64,000 nt of DNA, taken from Mucidula mucida (lineage: Eukaryota; Basidiomycota; Agaricomycetes; Agaricales; Physalacriaceae). The DNA lies in assembly GCA_015501055.1 (NCBI GenBank), contig JADNYV010000001.1, positions 992,001 to 1,056,000 of the forward strand, written 5' to 3'. Positions 23,270 through 36,422 of the stretch are shown piece after piece. Below the pieces are notes generated by a model, which worked only from the letters and a program-made list of their open reading frames with translations, did not search any database and was not told the DNA's origin. The number at the start of each line of letters is the position of its first letter. The first letter of the stretch is position 1. A program made the translations under genes and the position numbers.

Positions 23270-23314
23270 TAGGACCTGGATAATACACTGACATCGTTGA
23301 TCCAAATTCCCAAA
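23270..23314 (+). repeat. Left terminal inverted repeat of the MITE-like element
   Basis: About 40-45 bases starting TAGGACCTGGATAATAC. They pair with the reverse complement of 23722-23764, with a few mismatches and a one-base gap. Confidence 0.75.
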
Positions 23315-23721
23315 TTTTGTCCTCATGTCCGACAGGCTTAGGCCTTCCGTGTCCGACTTTTCCTCAAGGTTCGGGCCCAAAAATCGCTTCATGTCCGACT
23401 TTGGCATGAGGGTTCCGCCCAAAATTTCCCGTCAGATGGACCCTTTTCAGATTTTTCCGGGCTGTCTACAACAAGTTTCGATCGCCTGAGCCACCCGAAC
23501 CGCAAGGCCTCCCGCTGGAAGAGTTTCCGCTGAGCCAACAGCTACATCCTGGGAGCGCTCAATAGTGGCTGACACCATGTCCGACACCCAGCTGACACCT
23601 GGATGAGGGTTTCTCACCCATCTCGCCCCATGTCCGTACACTGGATGAGGGTAGGCGGTGCGGAAAGAGCTCCATGTCCGACTTTTCCTCCAGGTTTGGG
23701 GCAAATTTTGCGTTCTATGTC

Positions 23722-23764
23722 CGACTTTGGGATCAACGATGTCACTGTATTATCCAGGGTCCTA
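23722..23764 (-). repeat. Right terminal inverted repeat of the MITE-like element
   Basis: Reverse complement begins TAGGACCCTGGATAATAC, mirroring the left end. It is directly followed by TCGAAG, also present just before the left end. Confidence 0.75.
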
Positions 23765-23770
23765 TCGAAG

Positions 23771-24166
23771 TCTGGAGGCGAGGACTGCGAAGGAAAGGAG
23801 TAGGGCGGCTGACACACTCTGACACCTGCTAAAAGATTTTTCGGTAACCCCATCTGATTAGCCAGCCGGCTTCCGCTCTGCGTTCCTGGTACCCCTTTTT
23901 CAAGCAGTGCACAGAAAATTGTGGAGCAGGCTATCGAACAGATTACAAGGGATAGATCTAGTCTTCAACTTGGCCAGCAGTAAATCCAAGCGAAACTTGG
24001 ATGAGGCGCTGAGTTGGTGGACAGAGAATATACCTTTTTTAGATGACGTCGTAGCGACAGAGCCCCTTGTGCCTTGATCACAACAGATGAGATCGTTTGG
24101 CCCTGGTGGGAGGAGTATATATAGTAAGCTTGCTGGTATGCGGACAGGCACATTCTATCGCCCACT
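23771..24166. promoter_or_regulatory. Upstream region and promoter of the repeat-precursor gene
   Basis: No gene was seen between the MITE-like element and the repeat-precursor gene. A strong TATA-like TATATATA lies at 24115-24122, about 45 bases before the ATG at 24167. Such boxes are uncommon in the other promoters of this window and suggest a regulated, inducible transcript. Confidence 0.5.
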
Positions 24167-24807
24167 ATGCAACTGAACCGATACCTATTCACTTTGGCCG
24201 TCCTCTTTGTATCGCTGGCAATGGCCTCGGTATGCATATACCCCCTCCCTCCTGTATCCCCATTGACTTTTCTCTATAGGCTACGGTCCGCGATCAGGTT
24301 GAGGTTTGCCATCTCATCTCTCATCCTTCCTCTTGTTGCTCACTGTTTTTGCTTCCAGGTCAAGCGTGAGCCTGTGCCTGAAGCTGCGGCTGCCGGCCAG
24401 TCGTGGAAGCGTGAAGCGGGAAACGGACAGTCGTGGAAGCGGGAAGCGGGCAATGGACAATCATGGAAGCGGGAAGCGGGTAACGGCCAGTCCTGGAAAC
24501 GTGAAGCTGGCAACGGCCAGTCGTGGAAGCGAGACGATGAAGTCGAGGTGAGCCTCTTTGTTTTCGCGCTTGCTTCTGGGTACTGATTATCGCAGGCTCG
24601 CGCTGGCCAGTCATGGAAACGCGAAGCGGGTAACGGCCAGTCGTGGAAGCGAGATGATGTCGAGGTGGGTTCTCTTACTCTGTCTTGTCAATTGTGCTCA
24701 TCATGCTCTAGGCTCGGGAACCCGAGGCCGAAGCTGCGGGGCAAAGCTGGCGGCGCTCCAATGGTCAATCCTGGAAGCGTGAGCGTCGGGCTGGCCAGAG
24801 CTGGTAA
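24167..24807 (+). CDS. Secreted Kex2-type repeat precursor with about ten GQSW peptide cores
   Basis: A small secreted precursor of about 147 residues that appears designed to be cut into many near-identical peptides. Exons: 24167-24229, 24280-24303 (or ending 24297), 24359-24547, 24596-24664 and 24712-24807, all in phase 0. Exon 1 is a signal peptide (MQLNRYLFTLAVLFVSLAMA). After it the protein is a series of units ending in GQSW. The unit EAGNGQSWKR occurs five times, plus variants AAGQSWKR, RAGQSWKR, AAGQSWRR and SNGQSWKR, and the final RAGQSW directly before the stop. Each Trp is followed by a dibasic KR or RR, the Kex2 site, and most cores start with EA, as in the Ste13-trimmed spacers of yeast alpha-factor. 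There is no CaaX box, so it is not a basidiomycete lipopeptide pheromone. Exons end in similar acidic (D)VE tails, so the exons themselves look duplicated. The biological role is unknown. Confidence 0.85.
24359..24547 (+). repeat. Tandem 30-base coding repeat (EAGNGQSWKR units)
   Basis: Exon 3 of the precursor gene contains five consecutive GQSWKR units. The last four are 30-base repeats that differ mainly at synonymous positions (GGA/GGC, CAG/CAA, TCG/TCA/TCC, AAG/AAA). This pattern indicates duplication followed by selection to keep the peptide. Confidence 0.8.
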
Positions 24808-26100
24808 AGGTACGTCGAAAGAACTTTGCTACAGTTCTCTTCTCAACGTCCAGCAGATACAACAAACACTAAATAAAACCCGCCGCTCTTTGCCTATCTG
24901 TATACCGTCTGAAATTTGTATACCGCCTCTCTCTACTCTTCTTCCTCTGGCTCTCTGACCTCTGGGTCATAGGTGTGGTTTTCTTGTCGTAATTCAACTT
25001 CGTATAATTGTATCTCTCAATGCTATACATATGCACTATTTTCGGTAGCGCGCCAATCGTGCGCTAATCAATGTCCGATCACAAAGGAATCAGCCAACTG
25101 ATGTGATGCGTGATTGGACCACTGCTTCTATTCATCTACGTGACTGTGGCAGTTCGCTATGTGGCGCAACGCTTCACGGTACAACGGCTGAAACACTAAA
25201 GCACAGCAGTAAGGTTAAAGAAAGAAATCTACGCTTGAAACCATACTCGTTGAGGATCCTATCCCTGTCGCGTTTGCCTGGCGGCTATGATCTGTGGGGG
25301 ATCCACTCCGAGACAGTCTGAGTTACTGTATTCCTCTTATGCCGCCGGTGTCGCGACTCCGTGGAGGCTATTGAATGCTGACGTAGACCTGATCTGGCCG
25401 CCACCAGTCTACTAGTTGGACGGAAATATGGAGTTCCTTTGCTGCTCCGCTGATTCTGTGTTTATTATGACCCACTGCTCGGAATTCTTAATTCAAACTT
25501 GTGTACAGACGATCGTGTCTGCTTGGAGCCATACCTTAGGTCCAAGTCTAGGTATTCGAGGATGGGAGTTGTAATCGAGGCAATCTAGTAGCAACTATCA
25601 ACTGACTGCGCGTCATTGGGCCTGCTCGCGACGTGCTTTCAACTTCCACACCCAAGGTTCTACCATGGCTCAAGACGCGTATTCGAATGTGACAAGCCCT
25701 TTAGTTCGCGGACAATATCATACATTGTTGAAGATAAAGATGCATCTGGTAAATCAACATACGTTCCCAAAGGTGCGCCGCTTCACGGAGTTTTCGTTTA
25801 TGTGCTCATTCTTCTCGTGATCCTATGAACGCTGGCCGCGGGGAGTGTGTCTTGGACTCATGGGGGTCTCGAATGAAAAGGTTTTGTAGCCGGAGTCCTG
25901 AGTATCTGGTTGGATGTCATCGTGGGGTATTCTGTTCAGGTTTTGAACTTGTTCAAGAGAATAATCATGCGCATCAGTAGTGTGCTGTGAAGTTCATTAT
26001 GCAGTCCAATTTCCTGACAGCGTCCGTGACCGTGAGAAATTGCTTATATAACCATTATATCGTTCATGAGCGTGTCGACGCGTTTTACTCAACGACCACC
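24808..26100. other. Intergenic region, no supported gene
   Basis: About 1.3 kb between the repeat precursor and MCM3. Short frames at 25103-25321 and 25616-25828 have no introns with good signals, no domain and no coding bias, so they are not called. The first part probably holds the precursor's 3' untranslated region and the last 100-200 bases the MCM3 promoter. No inverted or tandem repeat was recognised. Confidence 0.5.
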
Positions 26101-28829
<2,729 letters not shown>

Positions 28830-28890
28830 GTGTACATAGAGTCCAAACGTTTTGTATATTAGTGTACTGCTATCTGTGCACCGCATGTAA

Positions 28891-31862
28891 TCACTGATTT
28901 CTACGTCTCAAGATACGTCCGACCTCTTCCCGACTCAACTCGCTGTAACCCGTAACGCTCACAATGTGGTTCTCCCAATCGTCTTCCGACACCGCAGTGC
29001 CAAATGTGGAATCCACAGCTTTCTTCCACGAGTCGCCTTCGGCTGCGATTAGCCTTCCAGCTTCGAGCAGTTTCGACCAAGGGCTCTCCACGCGGTTGCG
29101 TCCGCCACCAAGTGCACCCGCCAATGCACCATTACTCGTCTCAACCCAGAGCTCACATTCCGCGTGTATGTATTTCGCTTCTGTGAGACTGACGTTCCCG
29201 CGGTACAATATCTGGCGTTGCATGATATGTTCGGACAAGCGTGTCGCAATGCGCCGATAGAGTGAGGTTAACGATGTTACTGGCACCGTTGAACGAATGT
29301 ATGCCAGATGCGTTGAGAGCAGAGCTATGGGCGCGAGAAGGGTCTGAGACACCGCGATGTCGTCTCGCAGAGCGTCCGGATTGGAGTTCCTGGTAATCAA
29401 TTTAGTTCAGACTATATATCGTCCAAGAGGGCGACATACGAAATCATGGCGGAGATGTGCGCTTTGAGGCTACTTTCGACCTCAGTGCAAACGTGCTGCA
29501 CGATGACATCGTGGGTTCTGTCGAAGAGTTTTCGATATTGCGCGGTGAGCACGTCAAATACGGTGGTTTCTGATATATCGCGTTCATTCGCTGACGGATC
29601 GGGTACTAATGGATGAGCTTGAGCGCGAGCTCTGAGAGACGGCCTAGCGTTTATTTCGGTCCACAACTCCAAGAAGAACTGCCAAGTAATCAGGACCAAA
29701 ATAGGGGAGTTTAGAGGAATATCCTGACCAGTTGTTCACCCCACGTGTCCATGGACAATTCAATATATCTGGAGCTGAGAAGTGCCTTGCACAAGCGTTG
29801 AACGCCGGTAACACCGCTCGTTAATGCTTGCGTGTCGACATTTACGGAAGAGTGATCTTTGGTCCCGATGCTCACGCCCAAACCACCGGGTACAGAACGA
29901 ACCAGAGCAGAGGACAACGTCTCAAACGCATCTAGTGACGAAGACATCCGTCCATGATAGAGTTGTAGAATCGGTAGCTGAACGGAAAGAAGGAAGCGGG
30001 TACGCTGCGTGAAGTCAGGAAGAGGCGAGTAGCGATCTACGATCACAGTTAGTGAGCATACGAATAGTTAGCTAATGTTGCCTACCGGTGATTTGTTCCA
30101 CGAGTGCTGCTATCCTACGCGCTGAATTGGTTGTTTGCATCTCGCGTCCGATCAAGGATTCTCTAGAGTCTTCATCGTCCGCGATCTGCCAGGCATCTGA
30201 TGCACTGATAATATCATGAAACTGATCTTCTGCGACTATTACCGCGTCAATGAACAGAAAGACCGTATCTAAGATAACTCACATCGCTTTTCCCCTTCTA
30301 TCCAGGCATCGAACCACTCCTTCTTACCCAGAATGATTTGAACAACACCTTCCCAGACGTTGTCGTCCAGCAGTCCGGCCGATGTATCGCTGATAGTGAA
30401 CCCCTGCTCTGTCAAAGCAGCATCGAATGATAGCGCCTGGTATATGGTATGCGCAAGAAGCGAAGGATGAGATAGTAGAGAAGGGATTGTACGTCTCAGC
30501 TTCCGTGAAGGCAGAGGAAGGAGTAATAATGTGAATTCGTGCTGCACGGATATATAAACGCTAGATGAACAGAATTTGCACATTAAGACTCACCCATGCG
30601 TTGATGGAGCTGTACTTGGTGGGTGAAATGAGCTGCTGAACAACCGTTTCCATAAAATTTTGATGGTCATTGATGAGATTCAGCACATGTGTAAAGTACC
30701 ACTCAGGCTGAAACCCTGTCAGTACAAGATGCAGACAGTTATGGGTCAGCGCACCTTGTGAAGCTGGTTTGTCTGCCTAGTCCCTTCAAAGTGGTATTTG
30801 AACCGCATCGACAGCGGTAAGACAAGGGCTTCCAAAGGATACAATCCATCTTTTTCGGTACGTGCAGCACCCACCGTAAAGGATTCCCCTCTGATGAAAT
30901 CTCATGCACGTTCAGGTAAGTGAAACGAAAACTCTTACATGATTTGCAACTCGAGAAGATTCCTAAACGCCCGTTCGAAGGCATGACGGTCTTCTTGCGG
31001 AGAGGAAAAGTATGTCATGGGCATGGGCCATTTCAACTTTTCTGCAACAGAGAGCAAGATGCTTGGGCAAATTCAGAACATGTCTTTATAATGGGGAAGT
31101 CGCGTACGTTGTTAAAGTAGATTTGATATCGGACCAGGTCTTGTCACGGAGCTTCTCTAAGAAATTGAGGAGATTGACAGATTGCTTGCCATCTCCTTCG
31201 ACCTCCGAACACGCTTCGGATACCCTGGCTGCAAAGTGGTATAATTCTTTATAGTTGGATATCGAATCCTCTGTGATGGTCGATGGCGGGGTCGATATTT
31301 GCTCCACGGCAGCTGCACTAGAATATGATGAGACCAGTGATTAATGGATAGGAAAGGCGCATACCTAAGACGAAGTGCATACTCGATCACTTGGACGTAG
31401 GACCTGACGTGGTTCAGCTCCTTCAGGTTCCGATGCATAGTTTCGATATCCTCGAGCAATGTAGGCTGAGCGTCTGCAGCCGACAACGATGAAACAAGAT
31501 TGCGCGTCAAATTGGATAGCTCATCGGCGAGAGCGTGTCGTTGGAGGGAAAGCTCCTGCGCCGCCAGTCGATATTCTTCTGCAGCAGCACGTGTTTCCTC
31601 CAGGAGAGCGTTTACATTGGAATGTGAGAGCTCTAACTGAGCTGGGGAATAGCAGAGTGAGCTCATCGCGCATTTCTACTTGAGGACGTCGCACCGTCGC
31701 CTGTAGCTCGTCCCGGCGACTTCGCGCCTGCGCTACCTCGCCATCTAGCTGGGCTAAATCCTCGAGAGTATGGTATTTCGAGTCGAGGAGTACAGCAGCT
31801 TTGGAATTTGCTTGGTCAATGGAAGGACCAGCGAGAAGAGATTGAATCTGCTGAGAGGACAT
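28891..31862 (-). CDS. TIP20: TIP20/RINT1 family protein (Dsl1 tethering complex)
   Basis: Tip20/RINT1 is part of the Dsl1/NRZ complex that tethers COPI vesicles from the Golgi to the ER. The gene starts at ATG 31862 (MSSQQIQSLLAG) and ends at TGA 28891, with about a dozen exons. The N-terminal third is coiled coil (for example LLEETRAAAEEYRLAAQELS). Family blocks follow: KWPMPMTYFSSPQEDR..FERAFRNLLELQ, then [34 protein letters not shown], then VWEGVVQIILGKKEWFDAWIEGEK. The C-terminal helical rod (LAPIALLSTHLAYIRSTVP, SLYRRIATRLSEHIMQRQIL, ECELWVETSNGAL) matches RINT1 proteins. Some small internal exon limits were not settled base by base. The start is 121 bases from the divergent carbonic anhydrase gene. 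Confidence 0.88.
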
Positions 31863-31983
31863 GACGGCCAAAAGTAGAATAATTTCGATTTAATATTCTG
31901 GTTCTCACGCCAACTTGAGCTCTAACCGCCGAAAAAACTGGTATCGAGTCAAAGATGTCACCTCCTACTCTCTACCACCGACC

Positions 31984-32791
31984 ATGGTCTTTTCGATGCT
32001 TTCGCAATCCATGTTTGCTGCCCTGTCTTCCCGACAGGCCCCCGTTAGGATCAAGTCTCTAGGATGTTCTGCAGTCCGTGCTTGCTCAATGCATGCATCT
32101 ACAACACCGGTAGAGCAACGCAATGTGACGCCTATTGCCCTTCCTCCGAGGAAACATCTCGCTATCGGTGGGAGACGCCATTCTTCTCTTTCAAAACGCG
32201 TTAAAATCTACATCAGTCACTTGTATGGACGCACGAATCAAGTAATTTGCTCTCATCCCCCATAAAACATCGACTGATTATTCCCAAGTCCATTCAAGCA
32301 GTTGGGATTCGAAGAAGGAGATGCCCATATTATTAGAAATGCTGGCGGCGTGGCGTATGTTTCCCCTTTGACTCAGGATTGCGCCACACGTCTAAAGCTA
32401 CACCAGGAGAGACGCCCTTCGAAGTATCATCGTGTCCCAACGACTGCTCGGCACGCGAGAAATCGCTGTGTATCACCACACCGGCTGCGGAGCAGTCTTG
32501 TTCACTAGCCCATCTTTGCGAGAGTTGATCAAGGATTCCGATCCAGGGAATCAGCAAGTCGCTGATCAGGTTGACAGCATCGACTTTATGGAGTTTAACG
32601 ACCTAGAAAAATCGGTTCGAGATGACGTCAAATTCCTCCAGGAGTGTCCTCTCATTATGAAGGGAACGAAGATTACCGGCTGGATTCATTATGTCGAGAC
32701 TGGAGAGGTGTCACAAGTTCTGTCCGCCTTCCTTCACAAGCTAACCGATTACCGCAGGCGAAACAAATCGTTCAAGTTTCCCTCGCTGTAG
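31984..32791 (+). CDS. Beta-class carbonic anhydrase (small clade)
   Basis: Converts CO2 and bicarbonate using zinc. Exons: 31984-32167, 32217-32241, 32289-32354 and 32407-32791. Across two junctions the frame reads LPPRKHLAIVTCMDARINP, then GFEEGDAHIIRNAGGVA, then SIIVSQRLLGTREIAVYHHTGCG. The zinc ligands are the Cys of TCMDAR and the His and Cys of HHTGCG, and the DAR pair is the catalytic Asp-Arg dyad. The overall length is typical of the small fungal/archaeal-like clade. The first about 45 residues are basic and Ser-rich, with few acids (MVFSMLSQSMFAALSSRQA), which suggests a mitochondrial targeting sequence. This is an inference. A downstream Met could instead start a cytosolic form. Confidence 0.9.
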
Positions 32792-33039
32792 TTTAAAGAC
32801 AAGTTTAATGATAAATATGGTCTACTTGACGGCTCAATAGAAACGCCCTGAAGACGATTGTGATGCTTCAAAACAAGTAACTATATGCCTGAAATGCTTA
32901 CCTCTCCGGGATGCATGGTTGCTTTCTACTATTTGACCGACGCTCAGAAACGCGCGTGAGGGCGCGCCTGATCGGTAGCACGTGCCATCTTATCTGATTA
33001 AATGCTGCCCTTATCACTGGTCAGTTTTAGCCTTGCACC
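32792..33039. other. Short spacer
   Basis: About 250 bases between two plus-strand genes with no coding signal, presumably the 3' end of the carbonic anhydrase transcript and the promoter of the BolA gene. Confidence 0.4.
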
Positions 33040-33447
33040 ATGCCCATTAATCTGGAAGTTCTAGAGCTCGCCATTCGCAATGCGCTCCCCATAACATACC
33101 TTAACATCGAAGATCAATCCAGCGGCTGCGGGGAGAATTACTCCATCGTCATCGTCAGCGAGGTGAGCCTTGCTGGCATAAAAAATACCGCTAACTGACA
33201 GTCAAATAGGCCTTTGAAGGAAAGACGACGCTCGCTAGACATCGTTGGAGTGAGTCCATTAAGCGACGTTTGATGTATCGTAACATTGCCCTGTCAGTAA
33301 ATGAGCTGTTGAAGAATGAGATTGCCCAGATGCATGCATTTTCTCAGGTATGAAGAGTTATGCTGTGGCGTTACACTCATGCCAACTTGTAATCAGAAAA
33401 CGTTCACCCCGAAGCAATACGAAACTTATCTCGCGAAAATGTCATGA
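33040..33447 (+). CDS. BOL2: BolA-like protein (BOLA2/Fra2 type)
   Basis: BolA2/Fra2 works with monothiol glutaredoxins and a [2Fe-2S] cluster in cytosolic iron sensing and cluster trafficking. Exons: 33040-33162, 33210-33249, 33298-33347 and 33397-33447. The 87-residue product has the BolA fold blocks LEIEDQ-like LNIEDQSSGCGENY, FEGKTTLARHR and NELLKNEI, and the BOLA2-specific end HAFSQKTFTPKQYE. The Cys of the SSGCG loop and the His in MHAF are the expected cluster ligands. The HAF.QKT.TP ending separates it from mitochondrial BOLA3. The gene is complete and normal in length. Confidence 0.93.
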
Positions 33448-33628
33448 ATTTTATCCGTCATGCTCCCTTCGTCCTAGCATACCATTATTATTTGAGCTAT
33501 CCAATTTCGGCACGCAGCGCTTGTGATCACTTCGACTCCGCATTACCGCACAAAGGAAAGGATCTGCTTTGCAGAGAAGAATACAAAATTCTACAGCATG
33601 TAGGAAGCACACATCAGCTACTAATAAT

Positions 33629-35970
33629 TTACTCGATCACCCAACGCCGACCATTCATGGTATGGTTGGAATCTTCGCTCTGCATCCTGTGATGCCCACC
33701 CTCACTCGACGAAGAGTAATTATAATAGCTATCAAAGCTCCCAATACTCGTTTGAGTGTTGTTTCGCACAACCGTTACTTGCTTAGCGAAAGACGAATCG
33801 GATCCATCAGATGGTGCCCGACTGAGGGCGGGCTGTGGAACTGCGACATCGCTCGGTATTTCGAAAGGAACAGCCGACCGGTTGAAGAATCTCGGACCCA
33901 TCCTAGAAGCGAACATCTGCCTCGGCGGAGGTACCTCGTCACCCGATCCAAACGTCGCTGAAAAGGTAGGGACAGCCTTTTCAGACGGGAAAGCGACCTT
34001 CTCTATGTCTGTATTCGGTGTTACTGGTGCAAAGTCGTCACCAGGAAGCGGCTCCTGCGCGTTTACTGGCATAATGTTTAGCGGTGCTGGTGATCGGAGG
34101 AACGGTACAACATACGATAGCGAAGTAAGCCCTTTCCAAAGTTGTATCGACAGACAATGCCAAGGAGGAAAGCTGACACGGTAAGGAACACTGACAGAGA
34201 AGCTATGACACTGAAAAAGTGCCAATGAAGGAAGGTCCACCGGAAGGTCGTCGAAAGGAACATGAGACTCAAGCCAGCAATGTACAACAAAGACGTCAGT
34301 AAGAATGCGAACATGAGAATCCTAGATTCTTTGCGGATTGCAACCCAGCCCTAGATGATAATGTTGAGCAACGGGATACAATTGCAGATAATGACATACC
34401 GCCAAAAGCCAAGGGATCAAGAACTACAAAACCAAATTAAAGGATGCGACATGGATAAAAGTGCCCACTTACGACTGCAACGGCGATGGCCACAGCCTTG
34501 TAAAAGGCGTTATACCAAACAACTTCGGCCGCGACACCGTTGATGAGGTTATCAATCCACATAGAGACAGTTGCGCCCGTGAAAAAGAAGGACAACTGGA
34601 GAACAATTGATAGCGATAACACCAGCTTGTAGACACGGTTGATGGTCAATGATGCACCGACGCGTTTGAAGGTCTGCCAACCGAACAACTGTTGACATTT
34701 TCGTCAGTCATGTATTCGAACATCTTGAGCGTTCATAGCATACCTTGATTAATCTCCATGTCAGGAATGCAGATACGAAGAGAGCAAGGATGTTCAGAGC
34801 GAGTGTTGGGTATTCAGCTTTTGCTCGCTCATCCCAATACGTAGGTAACAGTGAGGTACCATCACACGCGCCGTCGGTGATAACACGGTTGAAGGTCGAA
34901 CGGAAGTTGGCTGTGTTCAGAATCTGGTAGGAAGACCATCCCGTCGCCATGATATGTGTGGCCAAAGAGGCGAAGATATGAGGAATGGACTCATTGAGGA
35001 GAGCAACAATAGACATTCCAAGAACCCAGAATTGGAACGCGATGAAGACTATATCTTCGCGTTTCGTATTGTCCAGGCTATCATGAGATTAGTCTCTTGC
35101 AAGATTTGGTTCAACAATTATCACGTACACGGACACTGGCCAATACAAGGACCATAGGCAACTCTGCGAGAGGGTTTCTTGAGTACCAGAGATCAAGACG
35201 CTTGCCGTATGATCAGGGTTGGCAGTCAGAACTTCGATGGCCTCTCTTGTATCCAAGAGCTAGTATGAAGATATCAGTAAGTGAAACTGGAAGTGAAAAT
35301 CTTACTCACATCCTCAATATCTTCCTCTTCCTCCTCGTCGTCCTCTTCAGAAAGAGCATCCACAACGCCAGTGGGCACGGCAGTCACAAACACGGTGGTA
35401 GTCCGCTCGACTGCAGTCGAGGCTAATGCAGCCAAACTTGCCCCAGTGGCAGTCAAACTTTCTGAAGATGACAGGGACTGAATGGACTCGGTCTCAGACG
35501 AAGAAGAGGGTATGGGAAGAGACGAGACGGGCGTCGAGGACAGACTCTTTGCTGCGCCATAGGACGAAGAGGACAATGCATTCGAACCGGTGGCGTTTGC
35601 CGTCCAGACAATTTTGCAGTCTTTCAAGGGATCTTGCAAGTCCGAGGGTACATTCGGACACAGACGCAGATAGTCGTCTTCAAGATCAGCGACTATGAGG
35701 GTGGAGTTGGTAGCGTTGGCCGCAACGGAAAGATTCCAGAGAAATGACGCGGCGTCAGCGTTGATCGTGAATGCATGGACTTGCAAGGCGACTTGGATGA
35801 TACAATGGCACAGGGAGAAGATGAAGTATGCGGTCGTTATACGCGAGGCAGTGAGGCGGTCCCACTGTTCAGATAGTCGGAATCAAATGTCTGGCGAGAT
35901 CGTTCACACGCACCAACAGCTTAATCTGTGCGGGGAGGGGGATAACATCCCATATTTGCTTGACGCGCAT
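33629..35970 (-). CDS. Fungal polytopic membrane protein with Ser-rich lumenal loop
   Basis: Not recognised as a named family. The start ATG at 35970 (MRVKQIWDVIP) joins to an exon giving a first membrane helix (TTAYFIFSLCHCIIQVALQV). A long lumenal or extracellular loop follows, with NxT/S sites (ANATNSTL, TANATGS), Ser clusters and an acidic run of about ten Asp/Glu near its end. Further hydrophobic helices follow (ALNILALFVSAFLTWRLI, VLSLSIVLQLSFFFTGA, FAFLLTSLLYIAGLSLMFL, FFSVIASLSVFLTVSAFLL), giving roughly seven in total. The cytosolic tail of about 150 residues is Ser/Pro-rich and ends GRRWVIE. Topology resembles fungal surface sensor or receptor-like proteins, but no specific function can be claimed. 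Exon joints inside the membrane region were only partly resolved. Confidence 0.7.
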
Positions 35971-36422
35971 TTTGAAAAAGGTGCTGGCAATGTCAAGTTG
36001 AGACTCTCGGTCATTGCACATCAAATGTCATACGCACAGTAGAAAAACTTAAACCAGCTAATATGCCTCTGGGGCTTTGGCAACAGCGGCTCTGTCAAAG
36101 TTGGCGCTGTCCCGTACGTTGAATGGTCCGGCCAGAAAGAAGGAAAGAGAAAGGAATGTAAAAAGAGGGAGAAACAGGCCTCTAGAGGAAGATGAGGGCT
36201 GGAGGCACGACTCCGCCACCAACCGTGAGCCATTATTAAAGATGCGTGACACGTGCAGTTGCTAGGCACTCTTTGATCCTTTCTTCTGGATACGCCCTAG
36301 ATATGCCCGTCACAGAACGATGCATAGCATTCAGAATACGAAGACAGAGACAATAGTGCGAGGTAGCTATGTTAGGAGAATACAGTCCTAGTTGATGGTA
36401 CAACATACACGTTCATAAAGAA
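35971..36422. other. Intergenic spacer, no gene seen
   Basis: About 450 bases between two minus-strand genes. Short frames at 36021-36269 and 36077-36265 overlap each other on opposite strands and lack coding features. It likely holds the promoter of the membrane-protein gene and the TFIIIC subunit's 3' end. Confidence 0.5.

Larger units (their letters stand above)
23264..23770. mobile_element. MITE-like non-autonomous DNA transposon with terminal inverted repeats
   Basis: The element spans 23270-23764 (495 bases) and is flanked on both sides by TCGAAG (23264-23269 and 23765-23770), a candidate 6-bp target-site duplication. The left end reads TAGGACC-TGGATAATAC and on through ACTGACATCGTTGATCC. 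The right end, read backwards, is TAGGACCCTGGATAATAC continuing AGTGACATCGTTGATCC, so the terminal inverted repeats match over about 40 bases with only a few differences. The interior has no usable reading frame and is built of imperfect copies of ATGTCCGAC. Size and structure are those of a miniature inverted-repeat element mobilised in trans. The superfamily is not assigned, because the end sequence was not recognised. Confidence 0.75.

Noticed and set aside
24167..24807. Classical basidiomycete mating pheromone precursor
   Set aside because: No C-terminal CaaX motif and no linked Ste3-like receptor gene. The multi-unit KR layout is that of Kex2-processed secreted repeats instead.
24167..24807. 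Dikaritin/ustiloxin-type RiPP cluster
   Set aside because: The precursor layout would fit, but the neighbours are PRP17 and MCM3 and no UstYa-type oxidase was seen within the window.
25616..25828. 70-codon plus-strand frame
   Set aside because: No motif, no splice structure and no signal peptide. It ends in a short hydrophobic run that could arise by chance.
36077..36265. Short frames on both strands in the 36.0-36.3 kb spacer
   Set aside because: They overlap each other on opposite strands, are under 85 codons and show no motif.
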